DNA from: Psettodes erumei | Taxonomy: Eukaryota > Chordata > Actinopteri > Pleuronectiformes > Psettodidae | Direction of reading: 5' to 3' | Assembly (NCBI GenBank): GCA_016785225.1 | Contig: JAFBJZ010000422.1 | Coordinates: 3,278,001-3,342,000, forward strand | DNA: 64,000 bases | In this document: positions 1 to 14,300 of the stretch, piece by piece | Position numbering within the stretch: position 1 is the first letter of the stretch | Layout: each line of letters starts with the position of its first letter | Translations under genes and position numbers: made by a program | The notes under the pieces: model-generated | Seen by the model: only the letters and a program-made list of their open reading frames with translations | The model's database searches: none | Told to the model about the DNA's origin: nothing

Positions 1-3000
1 TAACGTCAACTCCACCTTTCCCCCAAACACTCTGGCTTCAAGTCACTGCCAGGATGGCGGCAATGGCAAAATTCAATTACAAGCTGGCAAACATCCCTTC
101 AAAACCCTGACACCACAGACAGCATGTTGACATTTTTCTGCAGTCTGTCAGGTCTATTATTTGACTGGTAAGTGAGGAGGATTACCGCAGCTTTATGAGA
201 CTCAGATAGTTGCAAAAGAAATAACCTGTTTTCTGGAGGTTTCGGTTTGTGCCGTTTTACACTTAGATTTTGTTCCTCTGAGCAAGCAACAAAATCCTGC
301 ATGCTGCATGCATTCTCCTGTAGTTTAATGCTTCAGCTCCCGCTGCATGTCAGCGCTTATTCCAAATACATAAAGAATCCATTTTTAAGATCAAGGATCT
401 TTTCATTCATCGGATGAATTTAACCCCTTTTACGCCCACACACCCGCAAAATCTGTGTTTTTACTGGCTTCACAGTTTATCTTAATACTTGTTCTGAATG
501 GCAATCAGCGTTTCTCTCTGTTACAATTTAAACCTGCTTTCACCTGTCTGCCCCCCCACCCCCACCCCACATTTATTTTCTGGCAAATAACACTTTGCAT
601 TTAATCCTTCCAATCAATATTTGTTTTTCCAGTCACGCCACTAGAATTCCAATTTGTGTCCAGAAAAGATTCAATTTAGAAGCGGTCATGTTGGCTTGAT
701 TTAACTTGATATGGTTAATGACACCATAACCTCTCCTTTGCATTTCATTTTAAGTATTGCTATTGGATGGTATTCCAGTCTGTCTTACACAAGCTGTACT
801 GAATGCAGGAGATCAGGTGGAGGCATTGGGATGTCAACATACAGTGAACTTTAAAAGCTATGTGACCAGTAGAAAGTGAAAGCACGGAATCCACCTTTAA
901 CCATTCTTCCTCATTTACTCCTACATACGTTCCCACCGCAGCATTGAACAACCTCCAGAGTAGAGCCCATTATGCTGCTGTTACTAACAGAGACCGATGA
1001 TGAGGAAGAGGTTTTACAAGATGAAGTCAGGTTTGAAGCTAGTGAACGTTAACCGTCTCGTGGATGCACTGCGGAGGCCTTTGGTGGAATATTTGCTATC
1101 TCTGACCTTGCTATGACAAAGGCCAAAATGTCTGCAGAGAAGCCCTTTTGCAAAGTCCACTTGAAAAAGAAAATGTCATATTTTTTTTCTTTCTTCACAA
1201 GCTGCCAGCGACAATGAGTATATAGCAACATCCATACTGGGAGGAGGTCAGGGTAGGAAATGCTGGACTCAAACAGGGGAAACCACGATTCGTTTCCCGT
1301 TTCAGATAGTCAGCGTCATTTCTTTTAGTCGTGACCATTCTGTAACCTCAACCACGTGTTTATTATTATAACCACCACGACGAAAGTCCTCTGACATTTT
1401 CACCCAAACCACAATCTTTCCCCGAACGGAACCAAGTTGTTTTTGTGCCTGATCCTAAACAACCCTTTGATGCAGCGCTGTCGCATCATAAAAGGATTGG
1501 ACATTTCGCTTTCTGCTGTTTATCTGTGGGCATATATTCAGTCAGTTCTGAATAATTTTAAATGCAGGTCTCACCGTTTCCCAATTTCCCAGCCAGCAAC
1601 CAGTTTTCTTACCAATTTGGTTATTAATGTTATTCCCCCTAATCATGAGTCAAACAGTGGAAACAATGAAAGCAGCTGCACCCTGCCAGCACATGTTGTT
1701 AGATGTTGCTCATGGATTAAACTCAGACAAATTGTCACTGTAACACTAATGGTAGTCATTTAATAAGCCCCTGATAAAAACAATGTGTGTTTCTGGAATC
1801 TTTTTTTTTGTCACATCAACAACTGCTGTATAATGTTTGCTGTTATTAGAGTCAGCTTGATGCATCGCAGCAACAGTGCAGTCATAAGTAGGGTCATAAA
1901 ATTGTTTTGTTGTGCTTTCGGTTTGCGGTTTCATTCCCACAATGGAGTATTGATCTGAGATTTCAGAGGAGGTCCGAGCGCACCAGAAGGTTTTCACCCC
2001 CGCAGTTCCATCAAAAATGAGACATCAGTGTTACAAAACATGAAGGGTAATATTCCGGGATGATTGCAGAAAATTGAAATGAAAGTGATGAAGTTGAGCC
2101 TGTGGTTCGGGAAACGACAACACTTATGTCAACTGACGCCACATGTAGTAGAAAGTAACGGCAGAGAGTTTTTGAATTAAGTTTTCAGTGTTTGAATTCT
2201 TTCAAAACTCATTTATACACAAAGAAATGCTTTTAGATTCCATCTGAAATGGAAAACCAGCCACTTGGATGCACCTTATATTTTCTGCAGCCCTAGAATA
2301 ACCACAAACTTAATGTTCACTAAAAGCACTGAACCATGAAATGACCATTCGATAGAGGTGCGTTGTATGATTTGTTTTAAGGCTGCGTTCGGTGATTCAG
2401 TCATCAGTGCGCTCCTTTCACTCTGCTCCTTCTCACACACCGTAACTAATACTGGTGATTACCAGAGAGAATAATCGTATTGAATGTGAAGTCAATATCG
2501 GTTGTAATCACAGTCATAAAGTTACACAAGTTGTTGTGTACTGTTTTAGTGGCTGTAGTAACTCAGACATTCTGCCAGCGTATTGATCTGTGTCTGTTAA
2601 GGCTGATTGAGCATAACAGAGACTAATAGAAAATTCACTCCGTCGCACGCACTTCGACACACACGAGGGCAACCAAACTTTGTGCAGCTGCACACAAATA
2701 GATGCAACTGGTTAGAAACCAAGAACAACCAGACGAACAGGAACGTTAAGACAGTGAGTTAAGACACGTGAAGATTCAGGTGTAGAATTTCTTCATTTTT
2801 ATTTTTCCTAGATCTGCAGGAGTTTACACTTATATTTAAATTACACAAGGGGACTTTTGGACTTGTTAATGAAAAGTGCAAACTTAGAGTTAGTGTCTTA
2901 AACCACAAAGCCGTCCTGTGCAGGTTTAATTTCAGTTTGACAGAAAACACACAGTAGCCAGCCAGGCTTTGGGACCCAAATAGAAACAGGGCTTTAGTAA

Positions 3001-3739
3001 GGTAGAATAGTCCTGCACTAGACTCAGAGAAAAACATTCACCTTACATTACAATACCTCTGTAAAAGATTCTCATTGCATGTTGCCTGTCGTGAAATTGG
3101 GTTTTAGCTCTGGGCTTTAGTCGAAACAGAAAAATTCAAAATCAAAATTACCTTCAGATCTGGAGATGTGACTTTCTAAAGCAAATATGCAGATGTCTGG
3201 AGGGTGTGCATCTTTGGAAACTGTTCTTTCTTGTTTTTTCTCTTTAATAACCTCACAAGAACTTTGCTTCAGCGGAATGGTGACATCTGATTTCTGTCAT
3301 GACAATAATAATTATCTCCTTGGATTCATTTTCTGTGTGTTTGGAGCACAACCAGAAAGCCAAAGTTGCGTGTCACGCTCTGTGTAGGTCACCTGCTCTT
3401 TGTTTTTCGTTCTCCACAGCCTTAAATCCACGAACGCTGGTGAATACTGAAAGGTAACCTCATGGTCCAAAGCTGTTTTGGAGCATTTATTTATTATTCA
3501 AAGTATTTTTCATGCCTGGCTTAATATCCAGGATCTTAAAAGTAGAGCAGATGTTTGGACCTCCACAAATAGTCAGTTAATCTTTTGTGTTTGGTTGTGT
3601 GTGTGAGTGTGTATGTATTTGTGTGTGTGTGTGTGGGTGAGGGAGGAAGGAAAGATTGACGAGTAAGGCTTCGACCTCAGTGTGTAGGCTGCAGCAAAGA
3701 CACATATGATAACATCACTCTCTCTCTCTCTGTCTCACA

Positions 3740-3741
<2 letters not shown>

Positions 3742-3771
<30 letters not shown>
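3742..3771 (+). repeat. (CA)n microsatellite after a TC run
   Basis: A 30-nt CA tract preceded by TC repeats at 3711-3730. Confidence 0.95.
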
Positions 3772-3775
<4 letters not shown>

Positions 3776-3928
3776 ATAGCATCTCCCCCGTGGGTTGTCT
3801 CTAAAGAGTCTCCTCCATCACTGACTGCAGATGCTGCTTCACTGCAACAGAGAGAGACTGCTGCATTGCATGCAGACACGCCAGCATGTGCTGCACATGC
3901 TGACTCAAGAATACGCACGCAATAGTAG

Positions 3929-3954
3929 CACACACACACACACACACACACACA
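3929..3954 (+). repeat. (CA)n microsatellite
   Basis: A 26-nt uninterrupted CA tract. Confidence 0.95.
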
Positions 3955-5466
3955 TACAGGCATGTATACCGTATACACACACACAAATAGGGATCATGGA
4001 TCTACCCTGCAATACCGCTGCAGCGGTCACTGCAGCCTATCTCAAATTAAAAAGAAAAAATAGAGCTGAATACGCATTTTGTAATAGAAACATTGTGTCG
4101 CAAACAATCTGTTGGACCAGTCCTTGAGCTCTCTTTTACTGTGACTGCAAAAACAAAGTGGGATTTTTTTTCTCCTCTAATATTAATCTATAAGGCTGCA
4201 AACTTCCAGCTGTAGGCTTTACACATGGCCTAGATCTGTATTCAAATGTGAAATATTATTGATACAAAAAATGACTGCTTTTAAAAAGGACTTTAAGAAA
4301 GTTGAATACTTAATTGATACGATAACTACCTCATCCACTGGCTTCCTCCATGTTACAGACATTGAAATTATATCGGAACATGTATCCAGACATCTGTGCA
4401 TCTCCAGCCACCTTATTTAACCTGTGCACCATGTGATGATGTGGCCCCACACCCTGTCAGAATATGAAGGAACATTACCTGTGACATGCTTTTATGAAAA
4501 GCAAAGAACAGCGAGAGGACAGAAAAAAAGGAGAAATCTTTCCAACTCACAGCATGACGTCACAGGAACACTCATACACAGTATAGAAAGTATTTTCGTA
4601 ACCGTGATAACATCACTTGTGAAACATTTGCAAATGGTGCCGCGAGTGCACAGCCAATGTTCTGGTTTGCACTGTGTGATTTTGTGGTCAAAGTACAGTA
4701 TGGTGTGCTGGGATCTGTCTGGGCTGCAGGACTGTAAAGTTGAGCCTGACATAAGGTAGAGTGCAGAACCAGCGGAAAGTCACCAACTGGACTGATGTGT
4801 GTGTTTAACGGAGTCACACACTGACGACTTGCATGAAATGTTCACAGATGTCCAGAAACCTGCCCGTTCCACGGCAGCTTTTCAGTGACAAGCTTTTCTG
4901 GAAACACACCCAGATCTTCAGTGAGATGTTTCATCCCACCTCTGTATGTTTCTGGAGGGGGGGGGCAAATGTTTATCACATTTGTGGTACGGTGAGAAGG
5001 TCGTGTACAGAATGAAGACATGGTCACATTTTAGTTGTTCATCCACTCAGCTGCAGTAAATGGTGACCGTCCTGCAATAATTTCTGTCTTTACTCAAACG
5101 AACAACGTTATTTTTGTACAATCACTTCAAATCTAAGACGGTGTATGATTTTTATGAGCGCGTCCGTTGCCAGAGGCTTGTAAAATAAGATGGGGGGGGG
5201 ATATGGCTACAATATAAAACATGGTTGTGGACTTCAAAATTATGTTTTTAGGGTTTATTTTGGCTTAAGTCAACTCAGTTACTACTTTATTAAGGTAGAG
5301 AGATGTGCGTGTGTGTGTGTCTGTGTCTGTTGGGGGAGGGTGAACGGAGTGAGCGGGAGAATAAGTGACAGGGAAATTGCAGAGGGAAATTATTGTTATT
5401 CCACAATTAAATTATATATACTGGGTGGAATCACCCCTGACAGGGCTGACCATAGCAGCACTCCTG

Positions 5467-5493
5467 GTGTGTGTGTGTGTGTGTGTGTGTGTG
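5467..5493 (+). repeat. (GT)n microsatellite
   Basis: A 27-nt uninterrupted GT tract. Confidence 0.95.
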
Positions 5494-8083
5494 CGCATGA
5501 GAGCTGGTGTGAAACTTTATCCGTCCACCAAGGCCACTGAGGCTATACTGGCAGGGAGGACCACGTAGAGAGAGAATCAGAAGGAGAGAGAATTAAAGAG
5601 AAGGAAAAGCAGCAACATCAACAGAGTGAAGCAAAAGCGGTCTATTTTCAGGCTGAGTGGGTGTTAGTGAAAACACGGCAAACCCCCAGTAATGAGCCTA
5701 TTTTGAACACTTGTGACAACAGTGCCTTAAAACAAACCGTTTTTGTTTTTTTGGTTGGAGGCGGGATCTGACCCAGTCACACAGCATGTTTAGGCACAAA
5801 CATATTGCATATTCGTCTTGAATTTTTCAGAGAAATCTGACCTTGTCCTCGTCCAAGAGCATTAAAAACACGTCGGATATGAAAAATGAATGGTTTTCAC
5901 GTATGAAAAAAAAGAGCACTCAGTCATTATTCCTCAGGAAACAATGACTCTTTGAATACGCAAGGTTTCGGGTGATGTGTAAAGTAAACTGGCCTTATTT
6001 TCTATCCAGTGAAATTAATGATCCATGAAACTTGGGCAAAAACAAAGCGAAGGGTTGCGCTCGCTCGTGTTGACGTTGGCTCCCCCGAGCCAGCAGAAAA
6101 CCCGCTCCGCAGTATGAATTTCTCATTTAGCATGGATCTCATTCACTCCTGCTTTGCGTGTTGACTTTTTCCTGCGGGACTTTGACTTTAAGCCATCTGA
6201 ACGGACTCACAAGTTATAATGAGGGGTTATTATTTTTTGCTCTGTATTGTATTTCTCCCCAAATAAACTGGGAAATCCACCAGAATTGGGTGAAAACAGG
6301 GTGTTTTTTTAAATTCATTTGCAGCTCAAAACCTTATCCGTTTGTGGTATTGGCAAGTCAAATTTTTTTTACTTCGTTTTCTCACACTTTCTGATTGTTG
6401 TTTATCATAAACTCTGGTGGTCAGTGTCCGCTTGATTCAGGAAAACTGTGGTTTTGGTTTTTCCAACCAAACTGCTCCTTTTTTCTTCTTTTTTTGAAAC
6501 GTCTACGATTTAATGGTGAAAATCAGCAGAAACCAAAATGACTGAGCCGTTTTGCAGTCCACAGTACCTGTAAAGATAATTGTGCAATTACACACTGTAT
6601 ACTGTAATGTCAGTTGTACATTTTTGTCTCATGTCTTGCTCTACTGTAATTTTATGTGCACGTGTGCACTGCTGAACTCACGAGGAATCCGCTGGTGCAT
6701 TTTGTTTTGTATTTGCAGCCTCACCATCTTGTACTAGTCCATCACTGCCATCTATGACCCCCCCATGGATTGCTTTGATGGAATAGTCATCTTTTCTGCA
6801 TGACCCCCCCCCCTCTCATTTTTACTCCATTTCTGTAAATGGAAACCACAGAGAATCAATAGGCGTTATGTTTCTTGAACACAGAGTGGGGTAGCTTGTG
6901 TGTTTGTGTGTGTGTGTGTGTGTCTGTTTGCTCGTGGTAGTGACAGTCAACCTTGTTTTTCATTCCACTTCAGGTCGATACTACATATGAGACAGGGTAT
7001 AGTTTATGAGGGAGCTAATAGCCAGAGACAGCGGTGACCTGCTTATGAGTTAGAAATGGAAGAAGCATAGATCAAGGGCGTGTGTGTGTACGTGTGTGTG
7101 CGCGTGTATTAATAAATAACGAGTTAAAACTCCACGTGATGACTGGGCACGCAAGGGCGCCCCGGACAGAAGGTCAGAATTTATGAATGCAGCGTGTTGC
7201 AGTTTTCATGATTTCTGATTTGGTTCAATTCGAGTCAAGTGAATTTTGTTCCTCGAACCCAGAATTACAAATTTGCGCTCGTGGACTTTACAGCATCCAC
7301 GTCACACAGCTCCCTCTCTTCTCACGTCCTCAGCTCAGACAAAGAAAAACTTTAACAGTGGGGGAAAAGAAGCAAGTCTTCCAGGACAACAACTTCTGTT
7401 CTGAATTAACTAAACAAATATTGTTTTTCTGTGGTCATGAAAGTTTGTGCCAGATCCAATTAGGTTATTCTAACAGTTAAACTCAATTAAGTCTTGGTCA
7501 CATCCACAGGAGTCAACGATAAAAGTTAATGTTCTACTGTGAAAAGGGTTTCAACTAAAATCTAAAAGTTTTAAATTAAGTCACAAAAAATATTCTGAGC
7601 AATGTGCTGTTTTTACCAAAACCATTGAAATGCATTTTGTTTAGTTTAAAGTTTGGTTTATGAGTGGACAGTGATTAATTACTTTAATTTACTTATTTTA
7701 CTTACTGCCCCCTCAGATTTTCATTTGAATAGTTGTAGAAATCCAAAAAGTAAAAACTATCCAGCAGTTCGCAAGAAGATAGCAAACACTGTAGAAAGGT
7801 CTGAAAAATAAGTTTTTTTCCTGATCCAAAGGTTCTTGTAAACTTATTATAGTATTTTTATTTGTACGACAAAAGTTCCCCGTCTTTCTTTCTTTCTTTC
7901 TTTTTTCCCCTATGTGAGTTTTGGGAAAAAAGGTGACAGGGACTTGAACCTGCGCTTTGGACCAAATTTACTTGCGTCAGAGTTTAAACCACGAGAACAA
8001 ATAGTGGCACCAGGGTGTTATTTTTCTAACAATCTGTTCTTCTCTCCCCCCACCTCCCCCTTCCTCTCTGTTTCTCTGCCCAG

Positions 8084-8155
8084 CACCCTCAACAACAACA
8101 ACATCACCCTCATCCCCCTGTCCAGCTTCAACCACATGCCCAAGCTGCGGACCCT
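8084..8155 (+). CDS. slit3: slit3 exon 7: last LRR of domain D1
   Basis: A 72-nt exon with split codons at both ends (phase 2 in, phase 2 out), the standard one-LRR cassette of Slit genes. It encodes LTLNNNNITLIPLSSFNHMP KLRT, almost identical to the last D1 repeat of human SLITs (TLNNNNIT...SFNHMPKLRT). Acceptor CTGCCCAG, donor GTGAGT. Confidence 0.95.
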
Positions 8156-8333
8156 GTGAGTATAACACACAGTCGTGTAAACGCAGACACACACATGCAC
8201 ACACAAAACTCTGTGGTTGCATGAGAACGCGTGCACACACGGATGAGTTCGTGCCTGCTTTCATGCCCAACGAGAAAGTACGCACAGACACACGTTGCAC
8301 ACACATAAGTCAGAAATGTTCTGTGTTTGGCCA

Positions 8334-8371
<38 letters not shown>

Positions 8372-11300
8372 TAAACACACCACGGCAGCAGGGTCTGTGT
8401 GTAATCATCTAATCGTGCCATAATAAGAGACTAAGTCTTCTATTGTTTCATGACTGTGAATAATCATGTGGCCTTTACACACACACACACACACACTCAT
8501 GCATGCACATACACAAACAAACATACACACTGAGATGGATACAGTGACAAATATGTGCATGCAACACACTATCACACACACACACTCTTGAGTAATGGTA
8601 ACCTCATCAATACCACAAGAAAGTCTCAACATACGACACACACACACAGACACACACAGTTCTGATCCAGGCCAAATCACCATCTCTGATTGATTAGAAG
8701 GTGGCTTTGATTTGTGTGCGTGTTTGCGTGTGTCTGTGCATTTTTTTCCCGTATGTTGTTGTGTGACGGAGCTCTTGCAGTTGTCCAGGCCATTGCACGC
8801 CATCTCAAGGGAGGCTACCCATAATCCTGTGGGACTCCCCGAGAGGCAGCCCATTGGTTGCATTCCTGCCGGCCACACTGGGGTTGGATTCCACCGAACC
8901 AGCGCAGATAGAACGGGATTTCCTCCTCTGATCACCATTTTTAAGAGGCACTTTTGTGGTCACACAACCCTGCTTAACATTAACAAATGGGGATTTCTAA
9001 ATACACGACACAACAGAATACAAGTGGGACAACAGAGGTCTGTTTATCTTGCGCGGCCATTATTTTCGGTTCAACTCTGGACCGACAGTGCCCGTCACTG
9101 GCCAATCACGCGACAGTGTTTCGATATTCCCCACATCCTGCTGCCACTGTAGCGGCAGCGCGGCTCGAAAATCAGCCTTTTAAAATTGGATTTCAGGTGA
9201 CGGCGCAACCACATAGTTGCCAGGAGATTGAGTGCAGCGTTACCAATATCCAATATCTTTTAATCAAAAGCCCTCGTCTTCCTCTGTTTTCTGTCAACAC
9301 TGAGTGACCGTCTCCTCCATCTTTCCTCTCACCTCCTCAGCTTCACAGCGCTCCTCTTGCTTCCTCACTCTCTGCATCTTTCCCTGCACTAAATTATCGT
9401 CTTCTTGCTGTTCCCCGTCCCGTTCCTCCCATTGTTACTTGCTAAAATGTCCTCACTCACTCTGTTCCTGCCTTTGTGTCCTCCCTTCTGCTGCATCCTC
9501 GTTGATGTTGCTGCTGTCTCTACCTTGTCTTCATCATCTGCCCCCCCCTCCATCTTATGCTTCATTTTCGGCCTCCTCCCCTCTCTCCTGTCTCCTCCAT
9601 GTCCAGCCCTTCTCCTTCCATCTCCCTCTCGTCACCTCCTCTGTATTAAATGTTGTGTCCGCTCTCTTTTTGCCGCCCTCGGATCCCACTATTGAATTTC
9701 CTGCTTTTATAAAAACGACTCATTCAATCAAACGTTTAGAGATGTCCCTGATATGATTAGCAGAGAGGTGTGAGGAGTGTGTAAGAAAACTTCTTTTTTA
9801 AATTAGATGGCTTACCTCCCCTGCCACCTTAACTTAGGACTTCTTCATATAGCTGCTTTTACACATATCGCTTCTTTTTCTTTCTCTCTCTCTCTATCCA
9901 GTCATTCATCTATGGATGTATATATCGTCCTCTTTCTTTCTCTCTCTCTTTTCTCTGCAGTATCCCTCTGCTCTATTAGCAGCAATGGTATTGCCTCGTG
10001 GTGCCTTTTATTCAGAAACTTGAACCAATGAAAAGATTAGCGCTCCCACCGCTTGTGTGTTTGTGTAACTCACTGCACTAAAGATGCGCCTGGTAACCCT
10101 CTGGAGAAAATGCGAAGAAAAAAAGGGCACAGACAGACTGACACACACATTCACAGAAACACCAGGCACGATGCCCTTACTCACCCGCAACCAATAAGCA
10201 ACAAACACGATCACAGACTTACTGCACTACACACAACTACACACACACAGACACGCACAGGCACAACACTTTCTCCATACCCCCTGCCTGTTCCCATTCT
10301 CCCCTGTGTTTTAATCCTACTTGTCAGTAATTAAGGCTGAGCCGGGGGTGGGCTGGGACGTGGCTATCTCCAGGCGGGGGTTTGACTATAAACTGGATTT
10401 ATAATGGGAGAGCGGTATTAAAACCCACTGCCCCCGCTGCTAGCATCAATGAGCCCATCTCTGTTCCATAACAGGATTTGTCCTCTGCTTTATTACAAAG
10501 GGAGGCCTGTCTTCTAAAAGGCTAGATATCCCGGCTGGCACATAATACGCTGACAAGACATTCTGCCGTTCATCCGCCCTCCTCCTCTTCCTCCTCCTCC
10601 TCATCCCTCGCTCGCTCTCTCTCTCTCTCTCAGGGTATCAAATCTGGGCGGTGAAGCCTGCTGAGAGTCTCAGCTCTGCGAAAATTCACCTGATGCATCC
10701 TGTACTGAGCAGTTCTTTTTAATTAATGGCTACATTGCCAAAATGCAGCACAAATTGTAATTTAATGCACTTAAGATGTCATTTCAATTTCCCATCAACC
10801 CCTTGGTTAAAAATGCGCTTCAGTGATGTAACCCGATGAGAGAGTCTTCAGCGACCGACTCGTTTAGTTGACAGTGAAATTACAAAATCAAGTAAGACGT
10901 TACATGTGTCAGTTAGCCTATTTTATGAATAAACACATTTACTCTCTTACCTGTAGCAGTATGCAGTTGTGCAGATACGTTTTCTTTTATGTTCCAGGGT
11001 TTCAGATTTTCCTCTCTGAGATTTCCACCTCCACTGCAATGCAATGACAGTGAATGGATTTTTTTACACTTTTAAGACTGTAAAAGTACATTGAAAAAAA
11101 AAAACCCATTATTATTGAAATGTAAATTTTCAATACACTGGGCACTGTTCCATTCTTCTCTGTGCTGCTAGGGGAGAACTCAAACAGGGTTACATAGTTT
11201 AAGACACTGGCTAGAAAACATGCATTTTTGTAGTTTTCGTGAACTGACCCTTTAAGATAGCTTCCTCTTGCAGTCTATAGGCCAAGAGATCTAAAATGCA

Positions 11301-14300
11301 CCCCATGTAATCTGTGTGTGTATATACACACACACATTACCTTTCACTATGCTAGCCACTATAAATTCAAGCAAATATAACAAAGAATGAAAGAAAGAAA
11401 GTTCTTAGTTATTTTTTCCTCTCGCTAATTTTTTTGTTCTATTTCCCTCTATTTTTGTTAATTATCTCTTTCCGGCTTTCAGCCCTTGTAAACTCTTGTG
11501 TCGCGCTATTCTCTTTTTCCCAGAGTTATCCTCTTCTCTCTTACCTCCATCTGTGTCCACCTGTTCTGTCTCCATCTCCCTGAATAGATTGTGATTTAGC
11601 CGTATGTGTCCTCTCTCTGGAGAGAGTCATATTGTGACAGACCTTGGGGAAATGAGAGCTGAGGATATTACTTTGTGTGTTTGTGTGTGAGGGTCTGTTT
11701 GTGTGCGTTTCACCTGAGCAGCGGCCGCATGATACCGGCCAAGGATGTAACCTGTGTGGAAAAAAATAGACCTTATTTTTACCATGGAATGAATGTATTT
11801 GCTCTCTGAGCTGTTGTGCTCAATTTAACTTTGTTGAGAATTTCACCATCAAAGGTTTTATGGTGTTGATTACACTTATTTTGTAGTTCATTACACGCAA
11901 TTTTCTTCTCCCTCCATCTCTCTAAGTCGTCTGCACTCCAACAACCTCCACTGTGACTGTCACCTGTCCTGGCTTTCTGATTGGCTCAGAGCCAGACGGG
12001 GCTTGGCTCCCTTCACCCAGTGCATGGCCCCCGCCCACATGAGGGGCCTCAATGTCCCAGATGTGCAAAAGAAGGATTTTGTCTGCAATGGTAAGTTAAC
12101 ACACATGCGATATTCTATCACAGTGATATTACCATTTTTCATTGGTTTTGGGAAGAGAAAAAAACTATTTTAGAGAAAAGCTTCATCATATTGGTAAATG
12201 AAATAAAATAAGAGTGGAATTCAGCCAATAAAATAATTTTATTTTAACTTAGCAAATAACACAAAACTTAAACTCATACTGTACTTCAGAGAGAGAAAGA
12301 GAGTCATGGTTGAATTTAGCACTACTGGCAGTTGACCACTTGATGCACAATACAGTGAGTAATAAACCTGAAGGCCATTATTACAAGCGGTGTTGTTATC
12401 GTGTCCAGACAGCTCAGCGTTTATAACACTGAAAGAATTACACAGTGTAGAGCCGCATAATCAGCTAAAAGGCCGGTATAAGAGCAGTCGTGTTATCAGC
12501 TGCAGATAGTATAGGTAATGTTTATAGGCCTCTGATTCAGCTCTCTGTGTTAATAGACTGTCAGGCTGCTCCCTCTTTATTAGCCTTGGCACTCCGTACC
12601 AGAGCTCTATCTCTCTCTTTTCCATTCTTTTCCTCTTTTTCACCCCTTCCTTCCCCCCATCAGCTTTCCTCTCTCCCTTCTTTTCTTAAGTCTCACTTTC
12701 ATGTGTCTTTCCAAAAGGTTTCAGTGTAACCATCTTCCTTTATCCCTCAGTTGACCTTCTGCTCATATCAAGAACATGACATTTTGGAATAATATTTAGT
12801 TTCTGTTCAGTTTATTTTTCAAAGGATTGCATTCCTGGCAGAATGCAAAATATTGTGTAACAGCATGACGACCATCATGAGATATTAAACCTCCCAAACT
12901 GAAGCCGAAACCAGTGTCATCAGGCAAAATTGAGATAAAATCTTTAAGAAAAAAAGCATTACTAATAATAATAGCATTGAAGAAGTAGAAAAGAAAATTT
13001 GCAGAATTTGCAGGTTTCTCGGTGGACCACCTCAAAAAATCAGTATCTGTTTAGTATTTCCAGAATCTGATATCACATGCACTATCTGTACATCTCTATC
13101 TGTAGGTCCAGCCCAGACCGAGTCGAGGACTTGCGTCCCTCAGGTGGCTGTGTGTCCACCCAGCTGCAGCTGTAACAACAACATCGTGGACTGTCGTCGT
13201 AAAGGCCTGACTGAAATCCCAGCCAACCTTCCAGAGGGCATTGTGGAGATGTAAGACAGTGTTAACCTTAACTTTCCTTAAATGTCGTTCATGTTTGCTA
13301 AACCTGTCCAGTGTTGCATATGCACATTTTTTACCATTTAATTTAAATTCATTTTAATTGCACACATTAGTGCTAGATTTCTTTCTCATATTTCTTGTAC
13401 TGAAAATATTCCCTCTCATTATTTACATCACTCTCACTGTCATACATCCAACGCAACATATTTTACCGTCCAACTGGTTTTACACTTAAGTTTGTGTGCA
13501 AATATGTGATTTAACTCAGTGAGACATTTTGAACTGTGTTTCGAGTAAAACATGGTCATAGCCATTTTCGAACTCGGCCAGAGTTCAAATGAAAAGCAAA
13601 CTTTTAATACTTCAGCCAAACACAAAAAACGAGCACTTCTGCTTTTGAAATTTGAAGTCAGTTTTAATGCAAATCCTTGCAAACACAATTCTGAATGCAG
13701 GACGTTCATTTGTAATGGAGTGTTTTTACAGTGTGGTGGTGCTACTTTTACTTAAGTGAAGGACCTGACTACTTCTTGGACCACTAAAATACAGTTTCAC
13801 AGTGGTTGTTAGGCACCATGTGGACATGTAGGCAGACGTGGTTGACCCACCTTGATGAATTCGACCTTAACTTTGACCCAGACTACACTGCAGCCAAACA
13901 CTTTCATTTAGACACTCGTACTCTTTGCCTCCTCTTTCTCTCCTCCTCCTTTCTTTCTGTGTCTCACACACATATTTAAACACAAACACACTCACACACC
14001 CCACAGTGGGACATGTTTGGTATCCGTATTGATCGCTGTACCCTGTTTGTTTGTACAGAGGACAGCCCGTTGATTGCTCTGTGAGTAAAGGAGCAATTCT
14101 CCCCCCGCAACACGACACCGATACCGCTACACCTACCCAGCATAAGTAATAGATTCCCACGTGCACACAGTGCACACAGTGCACATAGGCATACTATGCA
14201 GACACACCAGTTCTGTTTGCACAAACGAAATGCATTCATATGCCGCCATGCATACATTCTGGGAGGGTCAGACACAGACACACAAATGCACGATCAAGCC

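Larger units (their letters stand above)
1..8083 (+). other. intron 6 (3' part), no exon seen
   Basis: Non-coding sequence upstream of the first recognised exon, ending in TTTCTCTGCCCAG. No match to the preceding LRR exon was found, so that exon lies beyond the left edge. It holds dinucleotide repeats around 3597-3643, 3742-3771, 3929-3954, 5467-5493 and 6900-6922, and short G runs at 4957-4965 and near 5191. The open frames here are short and follow the CA/GT repeats. Confidence 0.8.
8156..11926 (+). other. intron 7
   Basis: Starts with about 200 nt of CA-rich sequence (8165-8365), with further CA patches to 8660. A pyrimidine-biased stretch covers 9310-9690 and another 9880-9960. A mostly non-repetitive block at 10330-10560 looks different from its surroundings. 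A CT run occupies 10613-10630, and a teleost-type repeat fragment lies at about 10945-11265. No coding exon was found. Confidence 0.8.

Noticed and set aside
8405..8938. 177-codon - strand frame (Cys/Val-rich)
   Set aside because: Translation of CA/GT repeats; CVCV strings recur at many other microsatellites here.
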